Made by a program: the position numbers and the translations under genes
The notes under the pieces: generated by a model
Told to the model about the DNA's origin: nothing
Databases searched by the model: none
Seen by the model: the letters and a program-made list of their open reading frames with translations, nothing else
DNA from: an uncultured Bacteroidota bacterium
GTDB taxonomy: Bacteria > Bacteroidota > Bacteroidia > Chitinophagales > Chitinophagaceae
Length of the DNA: 6,359 nt
Direction: 5' to 3'
NCBI GenBank assembly: GCA_903851455.1
Contig: CAINOM010000266.1
Coordinates: 1 to 6,359, forward strand
Shown here: in pieces, positions 1 through 6,314 of the stretch
How positions within the stretch are numbered: the stretch's first letter is position 1
How the letters are laid out: every line of letters begins with the position of its first letter

Positions 1-818
1 AGGTAGGTGTTCCCTATTTCAAACAATGACCAGGCCACCTGCTCATTGTCTCCGAGCTCTTCGCCCAGGGCAAGCGACTTCTTAATGTATTCTATGGCCA
101 TCAGGTAATTCTTTTCGTTAGAGTAGGCCTCTCCGATATTACCCATGATCGTCGCCATGCCGGGCTTGTTTCCCATGTCTTCGACGATCTTCAGCGCTTT
201 TAGAAAGTAGTCCAGTGCTTTTTCGTTGTCCTTCTGATCGCAATACAACGCACCAATGTTGGCTGTAACTCTTGCTATGCCTTCTGTGTCCTTGAGCGCC
301 TCATGCATCTTTAACGCGTTCGAATAGTACTCCAGCGCCTTTTTGCCATCTTTTTGTATGCGATAGATCTCGCCGATGTTACCAATGGTAATAGCGAGCA
401 GGTATTTGTTTCCTGTTTCATCCAGCACTTTCAATTCGCTCAGCAGGTATGTCAATGATTTGGGGTAATCGCCTTTTGAGTAGTAGTTCGCGCTAAGGCT
501 ATTGTTCATATCGGCTATCCCTTTTTTCCACCCCAATTTTGTCGCTATATCCAGGCCTTCCTGTCCGTATTTTATCCCTTCATCTGCATTTATGTTGCTG
601 TACTCAAACGATATGGTCTTGAGCATTTCCACTTTGTTGGAGTCTTCGACAGCTTTTGGCAGTGCATTTAACAACGAGTCTGCGAGTGCCTGGCCCTGTT
701 TAGCGCCAGTCTTTTGTGCAAATGAATATATCGAGTTAAGTGTGCAGCAAAATATGATGCAGCCTATGGCAAAGAAATTACGGGATGCGCTTCTCATAAG
801 TGTGGCCGAAAAAGCCAT
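1..818 (-). CDS. Exported TPR-repeat protein, N-terminal part (C-terminus off the left edge)
   Basis: This is the first 272 residues of a protein read leftward off the window; no stop is reached. Residues 8-34 form a signal peptide: a basic start (MRSASRNFF), a hydrophobic core, and a likely signal peptidase I site after Ser-Phe-Ala, before Gln35. From about residue 98 there are at least four tandem 40-residue units (98-137, 138-177, 178-217, 218-257) and the start of a fifth. Each has the TPR pattern of an A/N-x-G-x-x-Y helix followed by a K-A-L-x-Y-[YF]-x-x-A-L-type helix, most like TPR_12/Rapsyn-type repeats. TPRs are protein-interaction scaffolds. In Bacteroidota this layout often continues into a membrane helix and a histidine kinase, LuxR-type HTH or cyclase output domain, but that part is not visible here. 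Start: ATG at 816-818; an in-frame ATG at 795-797 (Met8) gives a more standard signal peptide. It lies 82 bases downstream of lptD on the same strand with no terminator seen between them. Confidence 0.88.
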   Translation of the reverse strand, partial: MAFSATLMRSASRNFFAIGCIIFCCTLNSIYSFAQKTGAKQGQALADSLLNALPKAVEDSNKVEMLKTISFEYSNINADEGIKYGQEGLDIATKLGWKKGIADMNNSLSANYYSKGDYPKSLTYLLSELKVLDETGNKYLLAITIGNIGEIYRIQKDGKKALEYYSNALKMHEALKDTEGIARVTANIGALYCDQKDNEKALDYFLKALKIVEDMGNKPGMATIMGNIGEAYSNEKNYLMAIEYIKKSLALGEELGDNEQVAWSLFEIGNTY

Positions 819-900
819 GATTTATTGTAAATCTAATAAATCAATGAGATATTTTAAATGTTTGCATCTTAATAACAGGCAGTTCCAGGAAAAAGCAGCG

Positions 901-3630
901 TTAATAGGGCGAGTCTCTGTAATCTCTCCGTCGCATCAGCTTCAGGTCTTGCAGGATAGCTGACTTCACATTGATGGTAAATGTGAAACTCTTTCTTGGG
1001 CCGAAGGGAATCGTTTGTAAGTGCATGGCCCAGCAATGCAGGTCGCGGTATACATCAATGGATGTTAATGTAAGCTGATGGTATTCGAAATTGTATCCGC
1101 TACTGGCACTCAGTTTCCAGCGCTTTGTTACCTGCAACTCTCCCTGGAACGTGAGCGACTGGCTAACGATTATCGTGTCGCGCTTCGAATAGTAGGAGTA
1201 GTTATCATTGGCAGAGAGGGAATAGCTGACGTTGAAGCTCCAGGGTATGTTGAAGTCAACATAATCATTGTAACCGGCATTTCGCATCACGCGGCCATAC
1301 TCCTCGCTGTTAGTTGGGTTGTTAGCGCCACCAGCCGGCTTTGAGTGGAAGTTGGAGCCGAGCGATAGGGTAGCCGACTGGAAGCGTGCCAGGCCAAAGC
1401 CCATATTCTCCATAGTTACCGGTATCCTCCTCGCCTTGTCGTAATCGAATGCATAAGGGTCGAAGTTTGCGTTGGAGCTGATATTTATTTTGTCCATCAC
1501 ATTAGTGCGAAAGTTGAGACCTATGTTACTCCACTGAAAGGAATCTGCCGCAGGGTTGTAAGAGATCGTTGCCCCAAGTGCGTCGATCAGCGTAACGTTC
1601 TTAAATCCGGTGACAGTGTCCTTGGCGCTTCGCACTTTTATCTGCAGATTGTTGTTCACCCCAAAGTTCACTTGCCCGGCCTTTCCTATTGGCGGGGCGC
1701 CGACAATTGAGTTGATATACGGCGATTGATACGTATAATTCTGGAAGTTGTTGGTAGAGTCGAGCCGGGTTCGATAGTAGTAATTGAATGGAGATGCCGC
1801 AAAGTCCGGATGATACGAGAAGCCGACGGAAGGTGTAAGCACATGTCGTATGCCGCGCAGGGAACCATGTTTAAATAGCTTCATGCCATAGATACGTGTA
1901 GAGAAGCTTACACCCGCGTTAAAGTCGCGCGCAGTATAAAAGCCCTGGTGGTCTATAGTGTCCAGCTTGTTCGTTAAGCTGTCGTAGTTGCGATACATCT
2001 TGTCAGTAAGCCAGTACTCGTTGTAGTTGATGCTGAACGACATGTTGATGTACCTGAATATGGTGTACGAAGCACTGATAGGAAGGGAATGATGTATGCC
2101 GGTCTGGAAGTCTTTGAAGGAAAGCTTCGAGATATTGAAAAGGCTGTCGTAAAAAGAAGTCCTGTTGAGGGCGTCTACCGTATAGCTGGCTGTTATCTTG
2201 TCATACCAATGGGTGCCTATTGCGTTCTTTTTCTGGAAAGGATTTATCTGCGATACGTGGAAGTTGACATCAGGCAGCGTCACATTTACCTGGTGTGACT
2301 CTGTGTTCTGATTGTGCAGCGCGCTTATTGTCAGTCCGAATGGGGTGCCCTGCCAGTTCTTCGAATAGCTGATGTTCGACTGGTACTGGTTCTGCAATAT
2401 CTGGTTGGCGTCAAGACTGTTGTTAGAATAAAAGGAAGAAGTACCCACCTGTACCGATGCGTTAAAGCTTTGCCCCGGTATAGATTTCGGATCGGACTGG
2501 TGGCGCCAGTTGACCATAAAGTCTTTTTGCGTCGAGGCGTTAGGTTCAAAATCCTCTCCTGTCTTGTTATAAGCATAGGACAGGCTGAACAAGCCTTTGT
2601 AGTGATAGATATCTGTATAGCTGCTTACCTCGCTGAGCGCGTAACTGCCTTTTGTGTAAATGTTTGCCTGGGTGAGAAAGTCGACGTGATCGCTGGCGTA
2701 CCAGTAGTAGCCGCCGTTCAGCAAGCCAAGCCCACGCTGCTCCTCTATTGTATAAGTAGGTATCACGAATCCCGATTTCTGTTTTTCAGATACCGGGAAT
2801 ATACCGAACGGCAGCCACAGTGGTGTGGGCACGCCCTCGATAGATAAATTGCACGGGCCTGATACGATCACTTTGCCGGGTATCACCTTTATCTTTTTGG
2901 CGAGTATGCCAAAGTGCGGCGTATCAAGCGCGCAGGTGGTGTATATACTATGTGCGCCATAGATGGTCTGGTCGGGGTTGCGCTTCACCTGCTCGCTGTA
3001 TACGTAGCCCTCGCCATACTGCGAATGCACATTGCGCACTATGGCGCGCTTGCTTTTGAAGTTGTACTGCAGCGAGTCGTAGGTGAACTTTTCTTTACCC
3101 TGTTTAAACGTTTGCTTCACGCTGGTGTCCTTTTCCTTGGCCGCCTCGTATGGGGCTGCCGAGACGACATTGGAAGACTGTTCATACACGATCTGGCCGG
3201 CGTTGAGCTGCAGGTCTTCATAGTTCACCTGTGCATCGCCATAGAGGTAAAAGAGATTAGTGTGCATGTCCATGATCAGCGAGTCGCGAGCAGTGGCCTT
3301 TACTACATTCGGAAGTGCATCCTTAGAAATTTTTATTCCCAGCGACCGCTCCAGCGCTTTCTTCTTTGACGTGTCTGACTTTGCAGCCAGTGAATCGTTT
3401 TTGAGACTATCGTTGGCAATGGTTGCGAGGTCTACTTTGAGACTGTCAGCACCGGGTTTCGAGATCTTCTTTTTGGCTGTGTCTGATCCAATGCCCTGTG
3501 AACTGATGTGTGAATTTTCAGATTGGCAATATCCGTTATTTGTTATAAAGAATATAAAAATGGTTGCCATACAGTAAGTAAAGCAACGCAATGATGAGAA
3601 TTTTGAAATAAATTTACCGCGCACACCCAT
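901..3630 (-). CDS. lptD: LPS-assembly outer-membrane protein LptD, Bacteroidota type
   Basis: LptD is the outer-membrane beta-barrel that, in known systems with the plug lipoprotein LptE, inserts lipopolysaccharide into the outer leaflet. The product is 909 residues, usual for the Bacteroidota form. Residues 1-36 are an export signal with a basic start and a hydrophobic core at 21-31. Residues 40-95 are a low-complexity Lys/Asp/Ser linker with repeated DSL triads. Residues about 105-235 form the LptA/OstA-like periplasmic domain (LFYLYGDAQVNYEDLQL, then YDSLQYNFKSKRAIVRNV). Next comes the family hallmark around 230-330: TTCALDTPHFG, PGKVIVSGP, VPTPLWLPFGIFP, SGFVIPTY, LNGGYYWYASD and IYTKGSYALSE. 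The rest is an aromatic-rich barrel that ends in YRDLHCWAM, IPFGPRKSFTFTINVK and a basic tail. Only three Cys follow the signal (233, 260, 866). Start chosen at ATG 3628-3630; Met21 would remove the basic part of the signal. The gene is divergent from the amidase gene. Confidence 0.93.
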   Translation of the reverse strand: MGVRGKFISKFSSLRCFTYCMATIFIFFITNNGYCQSENSHISSQGIGSDTAKKKISKPGADSLKVDLATIANDSLKNDSLAAKSDTSKKKALERSLGIKISKDALPNVVKATARDSLIMDMHTNLFYLYGDAQVNYEDLQLNAGQIVYEQSSNVVSAAPYEAAKEKDTSVKQTFKQGKEKFTYDSLQYNFKSKRAIVRNVHSQYGEGYVYSEQVKRNPDQTIYGAHSIYTTCALDTPHFGILAKKIKVIPGKVIVSGPCNLSIEGVPTPLWLPFGIFPVSEKQKSGFVIPTYTIEEQRGLGLLNGGYYWYASDHVDFLTQANIYTKGSYALSEVSSYTDIYHYKGLFSLSYAYNKTGEDFEPNASTQKDFMVNWRHQSDPKSIPGQSFNASVQVGTSSFYSNNSLDANQILQNQYQSNISYSKNWQGTPFGLTISALHNQNTESHQVNVTLPDVNFHVSQINPFQKKNAIGTHWYDKITASYTVDALNRTSFYDSLFNISKLSFKDFQTGIHHSLPISASYTIFRYINMSFSINYNEYWLTDKMYRNYDSLTNKLDTIDHQGFYTARDFNAGVSFSTRIYGMKLFKHGSLRGIRHVLTPSVGFSYHPDFAASPFNYYYRTRLDSTNNFQNYTYQSPYINSIVGAPPIGKAGQVNFGVNNNLQIKVRSAKDTVTGFKNVTLIDALGATISYNPAADSFQWSNIGLNFRTNVMDKINISSNANFDPYAFDYDKARRIPVTMENMGFGLARFQSATLSLGSNFHSKPAGGANNPTNSEEYGRVMRNAGYNDYVDFNIPWSFNVSYSLSANDNYSYYSKRDTIIVSQSLTFQGELQVTKRWKLSASSGYNFEYHQLTLTSIDVYRDLHCWAMHLQTIPFGPRKSFTFTINVKSAILQDLKLMRRRDYRDSPY

Positions 3631-3638
3631 GGGCGCGA

Positions 3639-3646
3639 CAAAAATA
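3639..3646 (-). promoter_or_regulatory. Candidate -7 promoter element for lptD
   Basis: Read on the minus strand this is TATTTTTG, an exact match to the Bacteroidota -7 consensus TAnnTTTG. It ends only 8 bases before the lptD ATG, so a transcript from it would have a leader of a few bases or none, unless translation starts at Met21. I found no TTTG or TTG at the expected -33 distance, so the assignment rests on the -7 box alone. Confidence 0.4.
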
Positions 3647-3650
3647 GTTG

Positions 3651-3682
3651 TTTGAACGCGGTTATGATAGTTTGTATATTTA
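3651..3682 (+). promoter_or_regulatory. Candidate promoter of the amidase gene
   Basis: TTTG at 3651-3654 is followed after 20 bases by TATATTTA at 3675-3682. This fits the Bacteroidota sigma factor pattern TTTG/TTG - about 19-21 bases - TAnnTTTG with one mismatch, the final G. The expected transcription start, near 3688-3690, falls on or next to an upstream GTG at 3690, which favours the ATG at 3699 as the translation start. The element overlaps the region where the upstream part of the opposite-facing lptD promoter should lie. Confidence 0.45.
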
Positions 3683-3698
3683 ATCTTTTGTGAAACAT

Positions 3699-4541
3699 AT
3701 GATACGCCCCATATTAGTTGTTGTATTTGCCCTACTGATATCTCCGCTCCTGTTGACAGCCAAGGGGAAGAAAATATCGAAAATTGTTATTGACGCCGGC
3801 CACGGCGGAACAAAGGATCCGGGAGCCCATGGGTCATTCTCTTATGAAAAGGACATAACACTTGCGGTAACACTGAAACTTGGCAAAATAATGGCAGACA
3901 GTATGAAAGATGTGCAGGTTATATATACCCGTACTACGGATGTATATCCCAGCCTGGTCGAGCGCCATGAAATAGCTAACAAAGCCAATGCAGACCTTTT
4001 TATTGCCATACACGTGAACTCTACACCCTTTACCTATACTAAGGTGCTGCAGGGGTATAAAACGGTAAAGAAGCACCACAAGACCGTGAAGCAGCCTATT
4101 TACCGCAAGATACAGCATCACGAGACTACCCGGAGGGGTGTGGAGACTTATGTGCTCGCCCTGCACCGCAATTCTCAAAAAGAGAAATCTATTGAAGAGA
4201 ACGGAGATAATGTTACTGAAGAAACAGGGCTGCTCAACATGAACGACCCACAGACCCAAATCATTATTTCTCAGTATTCACAGGCTTTTATGAGCAAGAG
4301 TGTGAACCTCGGTACGAGGATACAGGAGCAATTCGGGCTGGAGGGCCGGCCTGACCTTGGCGTGAAGCAATTGCCGCTGGAAGTGCTCGCCGGCAGCGCG
4401 ATGCCGGGTGTGTTGGTGGAGATGGGCTTCATCACAAATCCAACAGAGGAAGCATACCTCAATTCTGAAAAAGGGCAGGAGGAAGTGGCCATGGCTATAT
4501 ACAAAGGAATCAGGGCGTATAAAGCTGATGTGGAGAAATAA
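3699..4541 (+). CDS. Exported zinc-dependent N-acetylmuramoyl-L-alanine amidase (Amidase_3 family)
   Basis: The enzyme cuts the amide bond between N-acetylmuramic acid and L-Ala of the peptidoglycan stem peptide, in the periplasm, usually for daughter-cell separation and wall turnover. The product is 280 residues from the ATG. Residues 1-22 are a signal peptide (MIRPILVVVFALLISPLLLT). The Amidase_3 fold fills the rest: zinc ligands His35 (VIDAGHGG), Glu50 (SYEKDITL) and His105 (IAIHVNS), and catalytic Glu241 (VLVEMGFITNP). A stretch of 37 residues (109-145) between His105 and RRGVETYVL is extremely rich in Lys and His. There is no separate cell-wall-binding domain such as LysM, SPOR or AMIN. 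An in-frame GTG at 3690 would add three residues, but the promoter position and the better signal start favour the ATG. It is transcribed divergently from lptD. The family (AmiA/B/C-like) is certain; which cell-division role it plays is inference. Confidence 0.93.
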   Translation: MIRPILVVVFALLISPLLLTAKGKKISKIVIDAGHGGTKDPGAHGSFSYEKDITLAVTLKLGKIMADSMKDVQVIYTRTTDVYPSLVERHEIANKANADLFIAIHVNSTPFTYTKVLQGYKTVKKHHKTVKQPIYRKIQHHETTRRGVETYVLALHRNSQKEKSIEENGDNVTEETGLLNMNDPQTQIIISQYSQAFMSKSVNLGTRIQEQFGLEGRPDLGVKQLPLEVLAGSAMPGVLVEMGFITNPTEEAYLNSEKGQEEVAMAIYKGIRAYKADVEK

Positions 4542-4617
4542 CAGAAAGGAATATTCTCCACTCTTTCTTTAACTTCACCAAAAGCAGGTCACATTTATTT
4601 TATCAACTTCGTTGTCT

Positions 4618-4650
4618 TTTGCATTTTTTATAACTTTTTTTTTATCTTTG
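4618..4650 (+). promoter_or_regulatory. Strong Bacteroidota-type promoter of the first EGF-like lipoprotein gene
   Basis: TTTG at 4618-4621, then a spacer of 21 bases that is almost all A/T with long T runs, then TATCTTTG at 4643-4650. The -7 box matches TAnnTTTG exactly. The predicted start, near 4656, leaves a leader of about 20 bases before the ATG at 4676. It is the best promoter in the window. It indicates that the lipoprotein array is transcribed independently of the amidase gene upstream. Confidence 0.65.
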
Positions 4651-4675
4651 AACGAATTAAAAATTTACAATACTG

Positions 4676-5227
4676 ATGAAAGCCCGCTTAAAGACAATAA
4701 TGATTACCACTTTGCTGTCGTTTTCTGTAGTTGCAGCAACAGTTTATACATCCTGCAACCGGGACCAATGCAAATCTATAGTGTGCGCCTACGGCGGTGT
4801 TTGTAACAATGGCGCCTGCAATTGCCCATCAGGCTATGAAGGAACAAACTGTGAGACGATTTCCCGCCAGAAATTCCTGGGCAACTGGTCTGTATTTGAG
4901 AAGGGAAGCATGACAGAAGCTGCGCAATACCCGGTAAGTATTTCAGAAGGTACAAAGGTTACAGAGGTGATCATCAAGAATTTTTATAACTATTTCAAGA
5001 CTCCCGTGAACGCGTCAATTATCCACGACACTATCTTTATTCCTAACCAGCAGTATGAGGGAAAGGTATTATTTGGTATCGGTTACATCTACACCAGTGT
5101 TACTTACGGCCAGTACGGTGCCATTAACATGGAGTATGAAATAGTGGATACTGCTACGCAGGCCGTTAATGATTTCGGATACAACTCTATCCTCGATCAT
5201 AGCGATGCCTCTGCCTGGAACAAGTAA
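4676..5227 (+). CDS. EGF-like domain lipoprotein, first paralogue of the tandem array
   Basis: The product is 183 residues and of unknown function. Residues 1-27 are a lipoprotein signal with a basic start (MKARLK), a hydrophobic core and the acceptor Cys27 in a loose lipobox (YTSC). Residues 32-59 form one EGF-like module with six cysteines (32, 37, 43, 48, 50, 59), spaced C-x4-C-x5-C-x4-C-x-C-x8-C, including the classic CPSGYEGTNC ending. Residues about 64-183 form a C-terminal domain that begins RQKFLGNWSV and is rich in beta-type and aromatic residues (FGIGYIY, TYGQYGAINM, ending in AWNK). Such EGF-plus-GTW domain lipoproteins are common and uncharacterised in Chitinophagaceae-like bacteria. 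The protein should be anchored in the envelope, possibly facing outside; CNRDQ after the Cys is not a clear surface-export signal. It has its own promoter upstream and a terminator downstream. The start is supported by the promoter and the signal peptide. Confidence 0.85.
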   Translation: MKARLKTIMITTLLSFSVVAATVYTSCNRDQCKSIVCAYGGVCNNGACNCPSGYEGTNCETISRQKFLGNWSVFEKGSMTEAAQYPVSISEGTKVTEVIIKNFYNYFKTPVNASIIHDTIFIPNQQYEGKVLFGIGYIYTSVTYGQYGAINMEYEIVDTATQAVNDFGYNSILDHSDASAWNK

Positions 5228-5250
5228 CATTATTTCGTCATCATAATTTA

Positions 5251-5279
5251 GCCTCCTTTATCTTAAAGGGGGCTTTTTT
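5251..5279 (+). terminator. Intrinsic terminator after the first EGF-like lipoprotein gene
   Basis: A 10-base-pair stem, GCCTCCTTTA (5251-5260) with TAAAGGGGGC (5264-5273), contains one G-T wobble and closes a three-base TCT loop. It is followed directly by six T (5274-5279). It begins 23 bases after the stop of the first paralogue and ends 41 bases before the second, so it should largely uncouple the two. Confidence 0.88.
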
Positions 5280-5292
5280 ATGAAATATGTTT

Positions 5293-5300
5293 TATATTTA
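5293..5300 (+). promoter_or_regulatory. Tentative -7 element of the second EGF-like lipoprotein gene
   Basis: TATATTTA matches TAnnTTTG except for the last base and sits 20 bases before the ATG, a distance like that of the first paralogue's promoter. At the -33 distance there is only the T run of the preceding terminator and no TTTG, so this is a weak call. A promoter is expected somewhere here because of the terminator just upstream. Confidence 0.35.
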
Positions 5301-5320
5301 GCATAGCAAATTACAAACCA

Positions 5321-5890
5321 ATGAGACCCCGTTTTCAAACCCTTGTTCCTTCGTTGCTATTCGTTATGGCATTTTGGGCTATGCATATATCGTGCAAGCC
5401 AGATAAAAATACCACAACCGTTACGAAAGTGACTAAGTGTGTAACGTGTGCCAACGGGGGTAACTGTGTGAACGACACCTGTGTCTGCCCCGCAGGTTAT
5501 GAAGGTACCAGTTGCGAAACCGTTGCCAGGCAGAAATTCGTGGGTAACTGGTCGGTCTCTGAGAAAGGAAGCATTACAGAAGCAGCTCAGTATCCGGTAA
5601 GCATATCTCCGGGTACTTTGATAACCGATGTTCTTATTGAGAATTTCTATAACTATTTTTCTACGCCGATCCGTGCGTCAGTTCAGGGTGACACGATTTT
5701 CATTCCCAACCAGCGGTACGAGGGCAAGACAGTATTTGGCATCGGGTATATCTACAGTAGCGTTACCTATGGACAATACGGGGCCATAAACATGGCCTAT
5801 GAGATCGTGGATTCAGCGACAGGGATCACTAATGATTTTGGCTATAACTCAGCGGTCGATCATAGCAGTGTCTCTGCGTGGAACAAATAA
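5321..5890 (+). CDS. EGF-like domain lipoprotein, second paralogue
   Basis: The product is 189 residues and of unknown function. Residues 1-25 are a lipoprotein signal with the acceptor Cys25 (HISC). A Thr/Lys-rich spacer (26-39) follows, longer than in the first paralogue. The EGF-like module is residues 40-65, with cysteines at 40, 43, 49, 54, 56 and 65 (C-x2-C-x5-C-x4-C-x-C-x8-C) and the typical CANGG and CPAGYEGTSC blocks. Residues 70-189 are the conserved C-terminal domain (RQKFVGNWSV, NFYNYF, DTIFIPNQ, FGIGYIY, SVTYGQYGAINM, ending AWNK), gap-free against the first paralogue. The residues after Cys25 (KPDKN) carry Lys and Asp, loosely like Bacteroidota surface-lipoprotein export signals, but this is not decisive. 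It follows a terminator and is followed after 70 bases by the third copy, with no terminator seen between them, so the second and third copies could share a transcript. Confidence 0.85.
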   Translation: MRPRFQTLVPSLLFVMAFWAMHISCKPDKNTTTVTKVTKCVTCANGGNCVNDTCVCPAGYEGTSCETVARQKFVGNWSVSEKGSITEAAQYPVSISPGTLITDVLIENFYNYFSTPIRASVQGDTIFIPNQRYEGKTVFGIGYIYSSVTYGQYGAINMAYEIVDSATGITNDFGYNSAVDHSSVSAWNK

Positions 5891-5960
5891 TTTCCAGGCG
5901 CCCGGCCGGTGAGTCAAATGAAATTTGCATTATATTCATGCTTTGAAAAAGTACTAACCT

Positions 5961-6314
5961 ATGAGACTACAGATCAAAACTATCATTTCCCTGGCTATAT
6001 TGTTAGCCGCTTTTTGCACACTCGGTTATACTTCCTGCAACAAGGACAATGGTAAATCAACAACGGTAATCAAGTGTGTGACCTGCGCCAACGGCGGATC
6101 TTGCATCAATGATACCTGCCGATGCCCTGCAGGATATGAGGGCGTAAGCTGCCAGACACAATCTCGCCAGAAGTATATGGGTACCTGGGAGGTGTTTGAA
6201 AAAGGTAGCGGAGAAAGCACTTACTCACAATACCAGATCAGTATTGAGATCAATGGTTCGGGGTACCCAATAAACTATGTTACACAACTATCCGAAACTT
6301 TTTTGCCTGAATAG
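5961..6314 (+). CDS. EGF-like domain lipoprotein, third paralogue, shortened and probably frameshifted
   Basis: The open frame gives 117 residues. The first half is intact: a lipoprotein signal with acceptor Cys26 (YTSC), a short spacer, and an EGF-like module at residues 39-64 with cysteines 39, 42, 48, 53, 55 and 64, nearly identical to the second copy. It then enters the C-terminal domain (RQKYMGTWEVFEKGS, then YSQYQISIE) but diverges after about residue 107 and stops at TAG 6312-6314, some 70 residues earlier than its siblings. Around 6281-6307 another frame reads TTIRNFFA, which resembles the family segment I-x-N-F-Y-N-Y-F, so a lost or gained base near 6275-6290 is likely. That frame meets a TGA at 6308-6310. 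Options are a decaying pseudogene, an assembly error near the window end, or a true short protein. The signal and EGF parts are firm; the end is not. Confidence 0.7.
   Translation: MRLQIKTIISLAILLAAFCTLGYTSCNKDNGKSTTVIKCVTCANGGSCINDTCRCPAGYEGVSCQTQSRQKYMGTWEVFEKGSGESTYSQYQISIEINGSGYPINYVTQLSETFLPE

Larger units (their letters stand above)
4676..6314 (+). repeat. Tandem triplication of an EGF-like lipoprotein gene
   Basis: Three head-to-tail related genes (4676-5227, 5321-5890, 5961-6314) are separated by 93 and 70 bases. All three share the layout lipoprotein signal, EGF-like module, then RQK[FY]-x-G-x-W. Copies 1 and 2 align without gaps over their last 120 residues with about 92 identities by hand count. 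Copies 2 and 3 are nearly the same through the EGF module (CVTCANGG, then CPAGYEG). Copies 2 and 3 also share a related start context (AACC, one base, ATGAGAC). This is old local gene duplication, not a mobile element. Confidence 0.85.

Noticed and set aside
819..860. Possible promoter for the TPR gene on the minus strand (TTTA, 19 bases, TAGATTTA)
   Set aside because: Both boxes deviate from the consensus in an A/T-rich spacer where chance matches are likely.
502..963. Plus-strand frame of 153 codons near the left end
   Set aside because: It runs antisense across the start of the TPR gene and into the end of lptD; the opposite strand has a clear signal peptide and TPR repeats.
2314..2847. 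Open plus-strand frame of 177 codons opposite lptD, and similar ones at 1078-1344, 2089-2298, 2914-3369 and 3260-3577
   Set aside because: All lie antisense to the well-supported LptD coding sequence, show no recognisable family features or upstream promoter, and have the composition expected of a shadow frame.
3690..3692. GTG as the amidase start
   Set aside because: It adds only three residues, lies at the predicted transcription start, and the ATG at 3699 gives a standard signal peptide; it cannot be excluded outright.
3834..4259. Minus-strand frame of 141 codons, and another at 4271-4561
   Set aside because: Both are antisense to the amidase, whose catalytic motifs fix the true strand and frame.
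4543..4568. Possible terminator after the amidase: AGAAAG and CTTTCT separated by 14 bases
   Set aside because: The stem is only six A/T-rich pairs with a large loop and no long T run directly after it; too weak to call.
5891..5915. GC-rich stretch with GGCGCC and CCGGCCGG palindromes between the second and third lipoprotein genes, considered as a terminator or operator
   Set aside because: There is no stem with a usable loop followed by a T run, and the palindromes are short restriction-site-like words without a matching second copy.
4676..6314. Consideration of the tandem array as a toxin/immunity, phage-defence or mobile cassette
   Set aside because: No transposase, terminal repeats, toxin or nuclease motif is visible; all copies are signal-anchored envelope proteins of one family.
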